NCBI RefSeq assembly: GCF_024171945.1
Contig: NZ_JAMTCR010000003.1
Span: 858,211 to 922,210, forward strand
Source of the DNA: Actinokineospora globicatena
GTDB taxonomy: Bacteria > Actinomycetota > Actinomycetes > Mycobacteriales > Pseudonocardiaceae
Direction of reading: 5' to 3'
DNA length: 64,000 nucleotides
Shown: in pieces, positions 8,906-17,400 of the stretch
Layout: the number at the start of each line of letters is the position of its first letter
How positions within the stretch are numbered: the first letter of the stretch is position 1
Made by a program: the position numbers and the translations under genes
The notes under the pieces: generated by a model
The model's input: the letters and a program-made list of their open reading frames with translations, nothing else
Databases searched by the model: none
Told to the model about the DNA's origin: nothing

Positions 8906-9898
8906 TGGGCTCGGCCTTCTTGCGCGGTGGCCTGGATCGCGGCCGAGCTTCCCGTGGGGGCGTGGTGTTGGGCGGCGCGGCACAGCTCGATCGCCCGGGG
9001 GTAGTCGCCGTCGGTCAGGACGCGCCATGCCTGGGTTTCGTAGCACCAGGCACGGATCTCGGCGTGCCCGGCGTGTCGGGCGAGGCTGGCGGCCGTGCGC
9101 AGGTATTCGGTCGCGGAACGCTGATGTTGCAGGTCGATATGGCAGGTGGCCGCCAGGAGTGATAGCCACCCACCAGCCACTACCAAGCGTTGTTTCTCGG
9201 CGATCGTGGATCGTTTGTCCAGCAGCGAGTTCACGTAGCCCAGGTACGTGCGCAGTTGCGGCAGCAAGGCAGCAGGCGGGGTGGTCGAGTAGGCGATAGC
9301 GAGGTAGTCGAAAGACTGTTCGATGCGAGTGACGGTTTCGTTGGAGACGTCGCTGGCCTCGACCCTTCGCGCCAGTTCCCACGCCAACTCGAGGTCGACC
9401 GTGTCGACGGTCGATGTCAAGGGCGGTTGGGAAGAGATGACGGTCGATGCGGTGATCGGTTGGTCTTCAACGCAGTCGACAAGCTGGTCAACGTCCGCGC
9501 CTCCCGACCCCATCACCGACCTTACGGCATCACCGCCGGGCAGCCCGTCACCGACGTGTCCGCCGGGACGAGCGTGCCATCCCCTGGTACCGATCGGCAG
9601 TTCCGATCCGACAGGAAGGCCACAAGACACGTTGCCGAAAGATCATCTGTGGTGTGGGAGGTCGTCTGTTCGGTGGGCGTCGACGTCTCGTCCAACAATT
9701 CGACCAGGCGAGCCACCGAGATCTTGAGCAAGTCGGCCAGCTCGGGACGTTGGTAGAACTGCGGACTCCGGGTGCCGGACTCCCAGCGCCCGACCGTCGA
9801 GCGATCCACACCCACGGCCTCGGCGAACTTCTCCTGGGTGAAACCGGCCCGCTTCCGCGCCGCCACCAATCCCCGACGCCGAGTTCGAATACCACCTG
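8903..9898 (-). pseudogene. XRE-family regulator with TPR-like half, frame-shifted and 3'-truncated (copy 1)
   Basis: The upstream part encodes an HTH (RRRGLVAARKRAGFTQEKF, then 'GVDRSTVGRWESGTRSPQ') and 'ELADLLKISVARLVELLDE'. The downstream part encodes the helical ligand-sensing half usual in this actinobacterial family (ELARRVEASDVSNETVTRI, 'LLAATCHIDLQHQRSATEYL', 'EIRAWCYETQAWRVLTDGDY'). These lie in two different frames, with the change between about 9520 and 9640. The protein ends abruptly after 'QATAQEGRAHAR', at the point where the plus-strand membrane gene also ends. The start is unclear, since no ATG or GTG with a good ribosome binding site precedes the HTH. The HTH coding block is nearly identical to that of the second copy at 11598-12920. 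Confidence 0.7.
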
Positions 9899-9899
9899 C

Positions 9900-10570
9900 A
9901 CGCCGAGCGTGTGGCTGAGGGATCGTTCGTGGTCGTGCCGGTAAGGGTGATCTCGCTACCGGCATGGATGTTCGCTCGACGGAACCCCGCCGCTCACGGT
10001 GGCGGTGCTTGTTACCTCGACAGTGGCCCGCGGCAGCGATGGATCCAACGACGACCGCCACAGATCCGGTGACCCGCTTGACGGTCAGGTCGCCGCGCAA
10101 TGTGTCGGTGGTGCGGGTCGAGGCGGGCGCCGGTGAAGGTGATGTCCAAGCCAGGCCGCGTCGAGGTAGGTCGATGAGCAGGACCTGGGCGCCACGGCAT
10201 GTGTCGCCGCCGGTGAACCTCGACGACGCGGATCGCCGGGGCGGTGGGGTCGGCGATGGCCGCCCGGACTGTGACACTCCGGTCGGCGAGCGGCAAGGAA
10301 CCGGAGACCAGGCCGAGAACGTGCATGGCGTGAATCGGACCGTGGACCGATTCGGGTCGACGGTGCAGGTCCCCGGCATGAACTCGTGGTCAGTCAGGCT
10401 GCCCACGGTGTATGGCGTGGATCGGTACCGCGACAGCGAAAGCGGCGTCGGACTGCCAGCCGCGCGGGCGTTTCGCATGCGTGAGCCAGGCCTGGCCGGA
10501 CGCGGGAATCACTCCGTTGGCGGCGGTCAGCCCCAGGGCGAAACTGGCACGCTGAGCGCACGCGGGCAGG
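9900..10570 (-). pseudogene. Possible remnant of an exported-protein gene
   Basis: Read on the minus strand, short stretches of believable protein appear in shifting frames: 'ALGLTAANGVIPASGQAW' near 10550, 'STPYTVGSLTDHEFMPG' near 10420, 'VSGSLPLADRSVTVRAAI' near 10300, 'AQVLLIDLPR' near 10180 and 'GLDITFTGARLDPH' near 10140. Their order and character (leader-like start, then beta strands) suggest one exported beta protein broken by several small indels. No single frame spans it, so this is a weak call. Confidence 0.3.
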
Positions 10571-10607
10571 GGAGTGCCCGGAAGCGTTGACGAGCAGGGG
10601 GTTCACG

Positions 10608-11306
10608 ATGAAAACGGCAATCCTGTCGAAGGCAGCCGCGGCACTCTTGTCCGTGGCGGCGCTCTGGTTATCGGTGACAACGGCGCCACCGGCGACGGCC
10701 GCACCCAGCTGCTCGGTGAACGACAGCCGCTCTGTGCCGGGTGGATACCTCGTCGACCTCCGATGCGGCAGCAACACCCACACCGCCGTCGGAACGACGC
10801 TCAACGAGGCCTACAACGAAGCAGCCGCCCTCGGGCAACTCGCCGCCGCCACGGGCAACGCTTGCAGCTACACCCGGCACAACGCCATCCCGGGCGGATA
10901 CATCGTCGACATCTCCTGCACCGGCGGCTACTACCACACCGCGGCAGGCACCACACTCACCGACGCCACCACCGAGACCCGAGCACTCGCACAACTGGCC
11001 GCAGGCACAGGCAAGCACTGCGCCCAGTCCAGGCACAACCCCATCCCGGGCGGGTACGTCCTCGAGCTCCAATGCACCGGCGGCTACTACTACCCTGCGG
11101 CAGGCACCACACTCACCGACGCCACCACCGAATCCCGAGCACTCGCACAGCTCGCGGCGAACACCGGCAAGCACTGCGGCTACACCCGGCACAACCCCAT
11201 CCCGGGCGGGTACAGCGCCGAGATCTCCTGCACCGGCGGCTACTACCACACCGGAGTCGGCGGCACCCTGACCGAAGCCTTCCGCAGAGCCCGCTCAATG
11301 GCATGA
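10608..11306 (+). CDS. Exported protein of four 52-residue cysteine repeats
   Basis: 232 residues. The ATG at 10608 has GGGGG six bases upstream; an ATG-like start seven codons earlier would lengthen the leader and lacks a site. Residues 1-32 are a signal peptide (ATAA-P). The mature protein is four head-to-tail repeats starting at Cys35, Cys86, Cys138 and Cys190. Each reads Cys, a short polar stretch, 'IPGGY', a hydrophobic strand, a second Cys about 18 residues after the first, 'GGYY', 'AAGTTLTDA' and an 'RALAQLAA' helix; the last unit stops after about 41 residues. Two cysteines per unit suggest one disulfide each. No known enzyme motif. It is the only clearly intact gene between broken genes. 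Confidence 0.8.
   Translation: MKTAILSKAAAALLSVAALWLSVTTAPPATAAPSCSVNDSRSVPGGYLVDLRCGSNTHTAVGTTLNEAYNEAAALGQLAAATGNACSYTRHNAIPGGYIVDISCTGGYYHTAAGTTLTDATTETRALAQLAAGTGKHCAQSRHNPIPGGYVLELQCTGGYYYPAAGTTLTDATTESRALAQLAANTGKHCGYTRHNPIPGGYSAEISCTGGYYHTGVGGTLTEAFRRARSMA
10710..11303 (+). repeat. Tandem 156-bp coding repeats
   Basis: Units begin at 10710 (51 codons), 10863, 11019 and 11175 (the last incomplete). The second to fourth units are much closer to each other than to the first, which suggests later duplications of an internal unit. Confidence 0.85.
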
Positions 11307-11597
11307 CCACTCGTCACCGCACCCATCGCGGTCCGACACGATCCAGGCTTCTCACCGCTCCCGCCGGGGACCGGGTTCGCACTGACTCGGTCTCCCGGCG
11401 ACGGCCAGTGTGCGCGGTAGATGGCGTCGGGAAGCAGGCCGATGGCCTCTTCGACGGTGAGTACCGCGCGGCGGGTACCGTCGGTGAGCCGAACCTGGCC
11501 CAGCCTTTGAACCGGGCCAGGTGAGGACGGCGTTGCCGAAGCACTCCTAGCGACTCGACACCATCGAAGCATGGCAAGTCGCAAGAATTAAGCACCC

Positions 11598-12920
11598 TCA
11601 AAGTGCGCCGTCAAGCAAGCCGCGTAGGTGCACTGCGCCATCACGCAAAGTGGGCGGCACCTTCGCGGCATCGACAGCCCCCAATGCTCCCGCGAGAATC
11701 GTGGCCGTTCGCCCGGATCCGACTTCGCGGATGTATGGTTCGAGATGCGATACGAGCGTTTCCGCTTGTCGCCAGGCACCGACCGCGACCAAGCTCTCGA
11801 ACAAGTATGTTGTGCGACTGTACAATCCCCTTACCCGATACTTCGGGCTATGCGCGAGTGCATCAGCAAAGATATCAGCGGAACGACCATGGTTGCCTTG
11901 CGCGGTCCGCACCTTCGCTTCAAACCAGGCGAACTGGATACCGTCTACCCAGTAGGCCCACGTCGGGCCATCCGCACCGAGGCCGTCCAGGAACAGATTG
12001 TGCGCCTTGGAGAACGCCCTGTCGGCGTCGGCATGTCGTCCTTGCAGCGCCAACGCGTGGGCGCTGCGCGCCTGAAACAGCGCCTCAACCCGCGGGGGGA
12101 CGATCGTTCTCCAGCACTGACTCCGCGATACTCAGAGCTTCGACAGGACGATCAAGATATTCGGCTTGCATGGACATGTTCTGGAGCGTCAAGATTTCCA
12201 GACTGCGATCTCCTGCCAATCGCAAATAGTGCAGCGCTTCGTGATTGAGACGCCGCGCCTCGCGCTGCCTACCCGCGTCGCAGAGCAGCCAGCCAGCAAT
12301 TTCGGCAAGTTCCCCTGCGGTCGAGTAAAGATCACGCCGCAACGAGCGCGGCCACCGACTGGCGCCAACTCGCCGATGTGTCGAGTGGAACAAGCGCAGA
12401 GCCTGCGCCGACGCCTCATTACCGCCGAACTGGGCATCCATCATCAGGAGATGACACATTTTCAGACGGACCGACTCGATGTACTCGGCGGTGATCGGTT
12501 CACTCCGCGAACCCGCCGGCATGGATTCGTCGCCGAGACGGTCCCCGCCCGCGACGAGGGCTCGGCCATCCGAGGTGATGGCCCGACTCGGAGGGGCCGA
12601 ATCCGTTCGTCGTGTGGACGATGGCGCGTCGAGCGGCGTGGGTGTCGTATCCGGGTGCGTTGACCCGCTCTGCATCGGGAGGGTCGCCATGTGCCCCTCG
12701 CCTGGTGGCTCGCTCAGTAATTCGCCCAGCCGCTCCACCGGGATCTTGAGCAATCGGCCAGCAACGGATGCTTGTAGATCAACGGACTCCGACTACCGGA
12801 TTCCCAGCGCCCGACCGTCGAGCGATCCACACCCGCGGCCTCGGCGAACCTTTCCTGGGTGAAACCTGCCCACTTTCGAGCCGCGACCAAGCCGACCCGC
12901 CGGGGCTGGATTCGTCCCAT
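11598..12920 (-). pseudogene. XRE-family regulator with TPR-like half, two single-base frameshifts (copy 2)
   Basis: Starts at the ATG at 12920 (GRIQPRRVGLVAARKWAG). The HTH is intact ('GVDRSTVGRWESGSRSP'). At about 12757 one T is missing in what should read L-A-D-L-L-K-I; the frame then continues as 'LKIPVERLGELLSEPPGE' and a long helical region. At about 12092-12098 a run of six G on the plus strand carries one base too many, which shifts the frame again; after that come 'LALQGRHADADRAFSKAH' and 'QAETLVSHLEPYIREVG' down to the stop at 11598. Repairing both positions restores a complete regulator of about 440 residues. Confidence 0.75.
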
Positions 12921-13382
12921 CGGTGACCTCCGCGCACCGATCCTGTCGACGATCAAGCAAGTATTCCCGCAGGCCAAGGCTGCAGGTGCACCACAAGTGC
13001 CCCATCTTGGCCGCATGGCTGGCGCTGTTATGTCACATCCGACGCCACAACCATGCACCACACACCGATGCGAACACCTCCCCGGAGGACACAACGGTGG
13101 AGTCGATCCGCGATGTCGATTCATTGTGAGCGTGCGAGATGAGATTCGAGAGTCCGGAAACGTCGGGAACCGCGACACCAGCACGTCGGGAACCGCCCCG
13201 CTCCACGCTCGCGTGGCGGGACTAGCGCTCCCCACTGAGGCCACGCCGATGAACAGCCTGTACGTGGCCTTCCAGTGGACGGCCGCTGCCAGGGAACCGG
13301 TGCGAGCGCGCCGATCATCGCGGGACACCGATCGGCCACGTGCGCTCCTTCGGAAACAGGTCACCGGACGGCCGGTGGCGGC
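12921..13382. other. Intergenic region, no gene seen
   Basis: About 460 bases upstream of the broken XRE regulator and of the plus-strand gene that follows. Both promoters should be here. No supported reading frame. Confidence 0.4.
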
Positions 13383-13934
13383 ATGACCGGAGTGTCGGCA
13401 TCGACGGCCGTAAAGGGCGCTCAGTCAGAGTTCGATGTGGTGCCCGGTGCGCACATCCACTGTCGTCACGCGAGGTCCGGCGCCCGTGATGGCGCGCCCG
13501 CGACGGTGACGGCGACCTGTTTCCGGGCGGCGTCGTGGGCGATGAGCGCCTGCTGGCACAAGGGGGCGGCCAAGCAGGTCGTGCTGCATGTCGGCGGGGA
13601 GCACTCGACGTGGCCGCGCCCGGAGCGGGTCTCGCACCCGCGGGGCGCGTTGCGAACCCGGGTCGAGAACGGCTCGCGCGCCGGGCGGCGCGTGGTGCTC
13701 GACGTCCTGGTCGACGACCAGGTCGTGGCGTCGGTGCATCTGGTGCCCGACCGCTACGGATCGTGCGGTCTGTGCCCACCGGTCGACACCTCGGACTCGC
13801 CCACCGATACGTCCGGCATTCCGTCTCCGCGCGCCGGTCACCGCCTCACGGGCAGGGGCTCGCCGGTCTGCGCCGGTTCGTCCACCTCCGGCACCCGCAT
13901 CCGGCGTGCCGTGTCCTCGGGGAGTTGCTCATGA
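13383..13934 (+). CDS. Hypothetical protein, first of a coupled gene set
   Basis: 183 codons from ATG 13383. The middle of the frame has strong GC bias at third positions and reads 'KQVVLHVGGEHSTWPRPE' and 'RRVVLDVLVDDQVVASVHLV', which look like real beta strands, followed by a Cys pair (YGSCGLC). The last 50 residues are less convincing. The stop TGA at 13932-13934 overlaps an ATG at 13931 that follows GGGGAG, a typical coupled junction, which supports the frame. I do not recognise the family. Confidence 0.45.
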   Translation: MTGVSASTAVKGAQSEFDVVPGAHIHCRHARSGARDGAPATVTATCFRAASWAMSACWHKGAAKQVVLHVGGEHSTWPRPERVSHPRGALRTRVENGSRAGRRVVLDVLVDDQVVASVHLVPDRYGSCGLCPPVDTSDSPTDTSGIPSPRAGHRLTGRGSPVCAGSSTSGTRIRRAVSSGSCS

Positions 13935-14767
13935 CGACCTCTCGCCGTTCGACCCCCTGCCGCTGATCCGCAGGCCCGTGGGGGCGGTGGCCCGGGACGT
14001 GGAGCTGGCGCGCGGGTGGGTGGTGCGGGAATGGCCACGGCTGACCGCCTTGTCGCGCGGCGTCACGCACGCCGACGAGGTGATCGCGGTGAACACAGCG
14101 CTGGCCGTCGTCGCGGGCTGGATCGGCGAGGAGCAGGAGGCGCTGCGCGGCGCGACTGGCGGCGACCGTGGCGGCGGAAAGGCGTCGGGACGACAGCGCG
14201 GTCATGGTGGCGGCGACTCGGTGGTGCGAGGTGGCCGTCCGCGCGGGAGACTATGTCAGTGCGGTGGAGGCCGGGTTCCTCGCCGCTGGATGCGCGGATG
14301 ACGGACTGTTCGTCGGGACGCGGTTGCGGGCGCTGGTGGCCTGGGCGGCCGCGCAGTGCGCGGCCGGGAACACCGCTCGGGCCACGGAAATCCTGTCTTG
14401 CCCTGAGGTCACCGCACTGGTCGAGGACCATACCGGCGCGCGATGGCGGCTGATGGACGGCCAGGCGAGGGTCGCCGCCAGGAGTCCGCTGTCAGTGTGG
14501 GCGTCAACCCGGCCTGCGGCTCGATGCCCGCTCCCGCCGGGTCGGTGGCGCGGTGGTGCGCGCGGTGCGCTGGTCCACGACGACGCGGTGCTGGCCGCGG
14601 GCGTGGTGGGCCACCGGCGACAGCAGGGACCAGCCCCCGCCCGGTGCGCCGCTGACCGCGGTGTTGCCGATGGGGCGTTGATCGGTCTGCGTGGTGAGGC
14701 CAAGGCTGAACAGCGGACTCGTCGCGCGAAGGTGGCCGAGGCTCACCTCGCAAAGCTGGCGACCTAG
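13931..14767 (+). pseudogene. Helical protein gene of unknown function, at least two frameshifts
   Basis: ATG 13931 (with GGGGAG upstream) gives only MTT before the frame appears to lose one base; the next frame reads 'LSPFDPLPLIRRPVGAVARD', then 'ALSRGVTHADEVIAVNTAL' and 'AGWIGEEQEALR'. Near 14149 one extra G shifts it again to 'ARLAATVAAERRRDDSAV', 'ATRWCEVAVRAGDYVSAVE' and 'AAGNTARATEILSCPEV'. The ending (14480-14767) is uncertain. The helical pairs resemble TPR-like packing. Family not recognised. Confidence 0.5.
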
Positions 14768-14800
14768 GGTTCGCCGGCGGCCGACCTGTGCAACTTGTTG

Positions 14801-15166
14801 ATGGACCGCTCGTGCCAGCCGGAGTGTCTCCTGATGCCCTGCTGTCGCCAGCCAATCTGCGGCGCGACCTGGAGCGCTGTTGGTCAGGCACCCGTGCTTC
14901 CAGGCGCACGTGACACCGGGCCACGCCGATCTCGGCGGCTTCGGATGGTGGGTGACTTACGCGTGCGGGCGCTGACCCGGTCCCGCGCGGCGCCACAGCG
15001 GGCGCGGGCGTGGGTCGTCGATATCTCCCCCGACGGCGACCTCGTCTGGACCCGCGACGGCGGCCTGATCGAGGTCATCACCCACCTCGCCGCCCTCCCC
15101 CACCCGGACGACCCCCTCGCACCACAACTGATCATCGGCCGCACACCCACGCTCTGGACACCATGA
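14801..15166 (+). CDS. Hypothetical protein coupled to a small XRE regulator
   Basis: Only the last 55 or so codons (from about 15000) look clearly coding: 'RARAWVVDISPDGDLVWT', then 'GGLIEVITHLAALPHPDD' and a short end. The stop at 15164-15166 overlaps the ATG of the next gene (ATGA). The beginning is uncertain: ATG 14801 and ATG 14945 are both possible, and a better-looking protein frame upstream of 14970 (LGGFGWWVTYACG) is out of frame with the end, so this gene may also carry a small indel. Confidence 0.4.
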   Translation: MDRSCQPECLLMPCCRQPICGATWSAVGQAPVLPGARDTGPRRSRRLRMVGDLRVRALTRSRAAPQRARAWVVDISPDGDLVWTRDGGLIEVITHLAALPHPDDPLAPQLIIGRTPTLWTP

Positions 15167-15480
15167 CCCCACCACAACCCCGCACCGGTCCTACCGGCAA
15201 CTGGGACGACGTCGCCGCCACCATCCGCGAACGCATGGCCGAGCTGGGCATCACCGAACAACAGCTCGCCGCTCGATCACGCGTCTCGCGCGCCACCCTG
15301 AACGAACTCGCCCACAACACCCTCCAGCGCAGCCGCAACCCCCTCACACTCTCGCGCTTGTCTCGGGCACTCAATCTCGACCCCGGCCACATCCACCGCA
15401 TCGCGTACCGCCCCGCCGTGAGATCACTGGCGGGGCTCGAGGCCGCACTCGCGCGCGGTGCTCCCACCGGTGATCTATAG
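15163..15480 (+). CDS. Small XRE-family DNA-binding protein
   Basis: 105 residues from the ATG that overlaps the preceding stop. Residues 15-75 form a Cro/C1-type HTH: 'VAATIRERMAELGITEQQ', 'LAARSRVSRATLNELAHN' (recognition helix), then 'LTLSRLSRALNLDPGHIHR'. The C-terminal 30 residues form one more helix. As the last gene of a coupled set it probably regulates that set. The protein itself looks intact although its neighbours are damaged. Confidence 0.7.
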   Translation: MTPPQPRTGPTGNWDDVAATIRERMAELGITEQQLAARSRVSRATLNELAHNTLQRSRNPLTLSRLSRALNLDPGHIHRIAYRPAVRSLAGLEAALARGAPTGDL

Positions 15481-15541
15481 ATAGTTCTGTTCGACGGCCT
15501 TGGCGTACTGGCTTATCAATGTTTGAGTACGGATACGGTTG

Positions 15542-15937
15542 TCAGCGTGGGAAGACCGCGACGAGGGTGCTGACCCGGGTGTCGGGGTCGGTGGTGAGGG
15601 TCACCCTGTCGGTCACTTCGCCTATGACGCGTAGTCCGTCCACCGCCGCCGGGCCGGGGTCGGTCCAGGCGAAGTGGTCGGTGGCGGTGAGGACGACGAC
15701 GTCGGGGTCGACGTGCAGGGTGAGCGTGGCTTCGGAGCCGGTGCTGCCCGGGCGGCCGCGGAGGTGGTCGATGGCGCTGCTGAGGGCTTCGCTGGCCGCC
15801 CAGACCACGTCGTGGCGGGCGTGGTGGGTGATGGCGCAGTCCGCCATCCAGCCCCGGACCCGGGCACGGATCGAGGCCAGCTGCTCGACTCGCACTGGCA
15901 CCCTCGCGGTGAACACCGCCCACTCAATCACGCTCAT
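15542..15937 (-). CDS. GHKL-type ATPase domain protein (RsbW/anti-sigma kinase-like)
   Basis: 131 residues from ATG 15937; a GTG eleven codons upstream is an alternative. The arrangement is that of HATPase_c_2 proteins from Streptomyces-type genomes: strands 'FTARVPVRVEQLASIRARV', an N-box-like helix 'HDVVWAASEALSSAIDH', central strands and 'DHFAWTDPGPAAVDGLRVI' where the G1 box (DxGxG) should be. The key N-box Asn is Ser and the second Gly of the G1 box is altered, so ATP binding may be weak. Such proteins usually act on anti-anti-sigma partners; none is encoded nearby. Confidence 0.65.
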   Translation of the reverse strand: MSVIEWAVFTARVPVRVEQLASIRARVRGWMADCAITHHARHDVVWAASEALSSAIDHLRGRPGSTGSEATLTLHVDPDVVVLTATDHFAWTDPGPAAVDGLRVIGEVTDRVTLTTDPDTRVSTLVAVFPR

Positions 15938-16259
15938 ATGGTTCGGATGCCCCGCCCCCGCGAATTTCACGCCTGGTGCGGCCGCCTATGACCGACCGCA
16001 CAGCGTCGTCGCACGGTACGGGCAAGCACGAGGGGGATGGAGTGCTTCGTGGACGGTGGTGGTGACGGTGAGCAGGTCGAGCGGGCCGGGGTCTTCAGGA
16101 CGCGGTGCGGTGAGCCGATCGCGTCGGCACCACGATCACCGAGGTTCCCGCGCTGCGTTAGCGGGTCGCCAACGTGCGGCGACATGAATAGCATCGGGAA
16201 GCACCGGCGAACCTGGCTCCGCGCGCACAAAGTGCAGGTCATGGCGTGGGTGCGGCCGC
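15938..16259. other. Intergenic, no gene seen
   Basis: About 320 bases downstream of the transaldolase gene. No supported frame and no strong hairpin. Confidence 0.4.
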
Positions 16260-17360
16260 CTACTCCTTGTCTCTGAGCTCCGAGCGGACCGATTCGGTGA
16301 GCTCGTCCCAGGAGTCGACGAACTTCTGGATGCCCTCGTCCTCGAGGACTGCGAAGACGTCGTCGAGGTCGACACCGGCATCAGCCACGGCTTTCATGAC
16401 CTGCATCGCCTCGTCGTAGGTCTTCGGGATGGGATCGCCGGGGTTGCCGTGGTCGGCGTAGGCCTTCAGGGTGCTTTCCGGCATGGTGTTCACGGAGTTG
16501 GGCGCGATCAGGTCGCTGACGTAGGAGGTGTCGGGGTAGTCCTGGTTCTTCACGCCGGTCGAGGCCCACAGCGGGCGTTGCGTCGCCGCACCCTGCCGCT
16601 CCAGCACTCGCCACCGGTCGGAAGAGAACACCTGCTCGTAGGCCTGGTAGGCCAGCCGGGCGTTCGCCAGCGCGGCCTTTCCCTTGAGGGAGGGGTCCAC
16701 TCCGGTCTCGTCCAGGCGCCTGTCGATCTCGGTGTCCACGCGCGAGATGAAGAACGACGCCACCGACTCGATCCCGTCGAGGGATCCTCCGTCCCGCAAG
16801 CGCTGCTCCAGACCGGACAGGTAGGCGTCCATGACTGCCCGGTACCGCTCGAGGCTGAAGATGAGCGTGACGTTGACGCTGATACCCCGCGCGATGGATG
16901 TGGTGATCGCGGCCAGGCCTTCCCGTGTCGCCGGGATCTTGATGAACAGGTTGGGCCGGTCGACCAGCCACCAGAGGTGAGCCGCTTCCGCGGCGGTGGC
17001 ATCGGCGTCGTGCGCCACCCCGGGCGAGACCTCCAACGACACCCGGCCGTCACGGCCGGTGCGCTGCGCCACCGGAGCGAGCACGTCACAGGCGTCGCGG
17101 ACATCGGCGGCGGTGATCGTGCGCAATGCCTCCCCGACGCTGATCGTGCGGATTGCCATCGCGTGCACCTGGTCGTCGTAGGAGTCCGAAGCGCTGATCG
17201 CGGCGGCGAAGATGGTCGGGTTCGTGGTGACACCCACGACGGAGTGGTCCTCGACCAACGAGCGCAGCTTGCCGCTGTGGATGAGATCGCGGGACAGGTC
17301 GTCGAGCCAGACCGCGACTCCTGATGCCGACAGTTCGGCCAGGTTGTCGTTCTGTGCCAT
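16260..17360 (-). CDS. tal: Transaldolase
   Basis: 366 residues. Start at ATG 17360 with GGAAGG seven bases upstream; the open frame upstream is intergenic. It transfers dihydroxyacetone units between sugar phosphates in the non-oxidative pentose phosphate pathway (sedoheptulose-7-P + glyceraldehyde-3-P to erythrose-4-P + fructose-6-P). Visible family motifs: 'GVTTNPTIFAAAI' near the N-terminus, the Schiff-base lysine in 'LFIKIPATREG', 'GISVNVTLIFSLERY' and 'SFFISRVDTEID'. The length is right for the long actinobacterial form. It lies 40 bases downstream of the transketolase, so the two are probably cotranscribed. Confidence 0.95.
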   Translation of the reverse strand: MAQNDNLAELSASGVAVWLDDLSRDLIHSGKLRSLVEDHSVVGVTTNPTIFAAAISASDSYDDQVHAMAIRTISVGEALRTITAADVRDACDVLAPVAQRTGRDGRVSLEVSPGVAHDADATAAEAAHLWWLVDRPNLFIKIPATREGLAAITTSIARGISVNVTLIFSLERYRAVMDAYLSGLEQRLRDGGSLDGIESVASFFISRVDTEIDRRLDETGVDPSLKGKAALANARLAYQAYEQVFSSDRWRVLERQGAATQRPLWASTGVKNQDYPDTSYVSDLIAPNSVNTMPESTLKAYADHGNPGDPIPKTYDEAMQVMKAVADAGVDLDDVFAVLEDEGIQKFVDSWDELTESVRSELRDKE

Positions 17361-17400
17361 GGCAGTGCCTTCCGAGTTCGCGGGGTGGGGAAGCAGTGGG

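Noticed and set aside
8905..9299. C-terminal half of the plus-strand membrane gene.
   Set aside because: Beyond about 8905 it is only the antisense of the minus-strand regulator, which has the better protein sequence there.
9964..10590. A 208-codon plus-strand frame before the repeat protein.
   Set aside because: Composition is typical of antisense high-GC sequence, and the opposite strand gives more protein-like fragments.
10710..11303. CRISPR-like or tRNA-like interpretation of the repeats.
   Set aside because: The 156-bp units are in frame, without unique spacers, and encode a regular exported protein.
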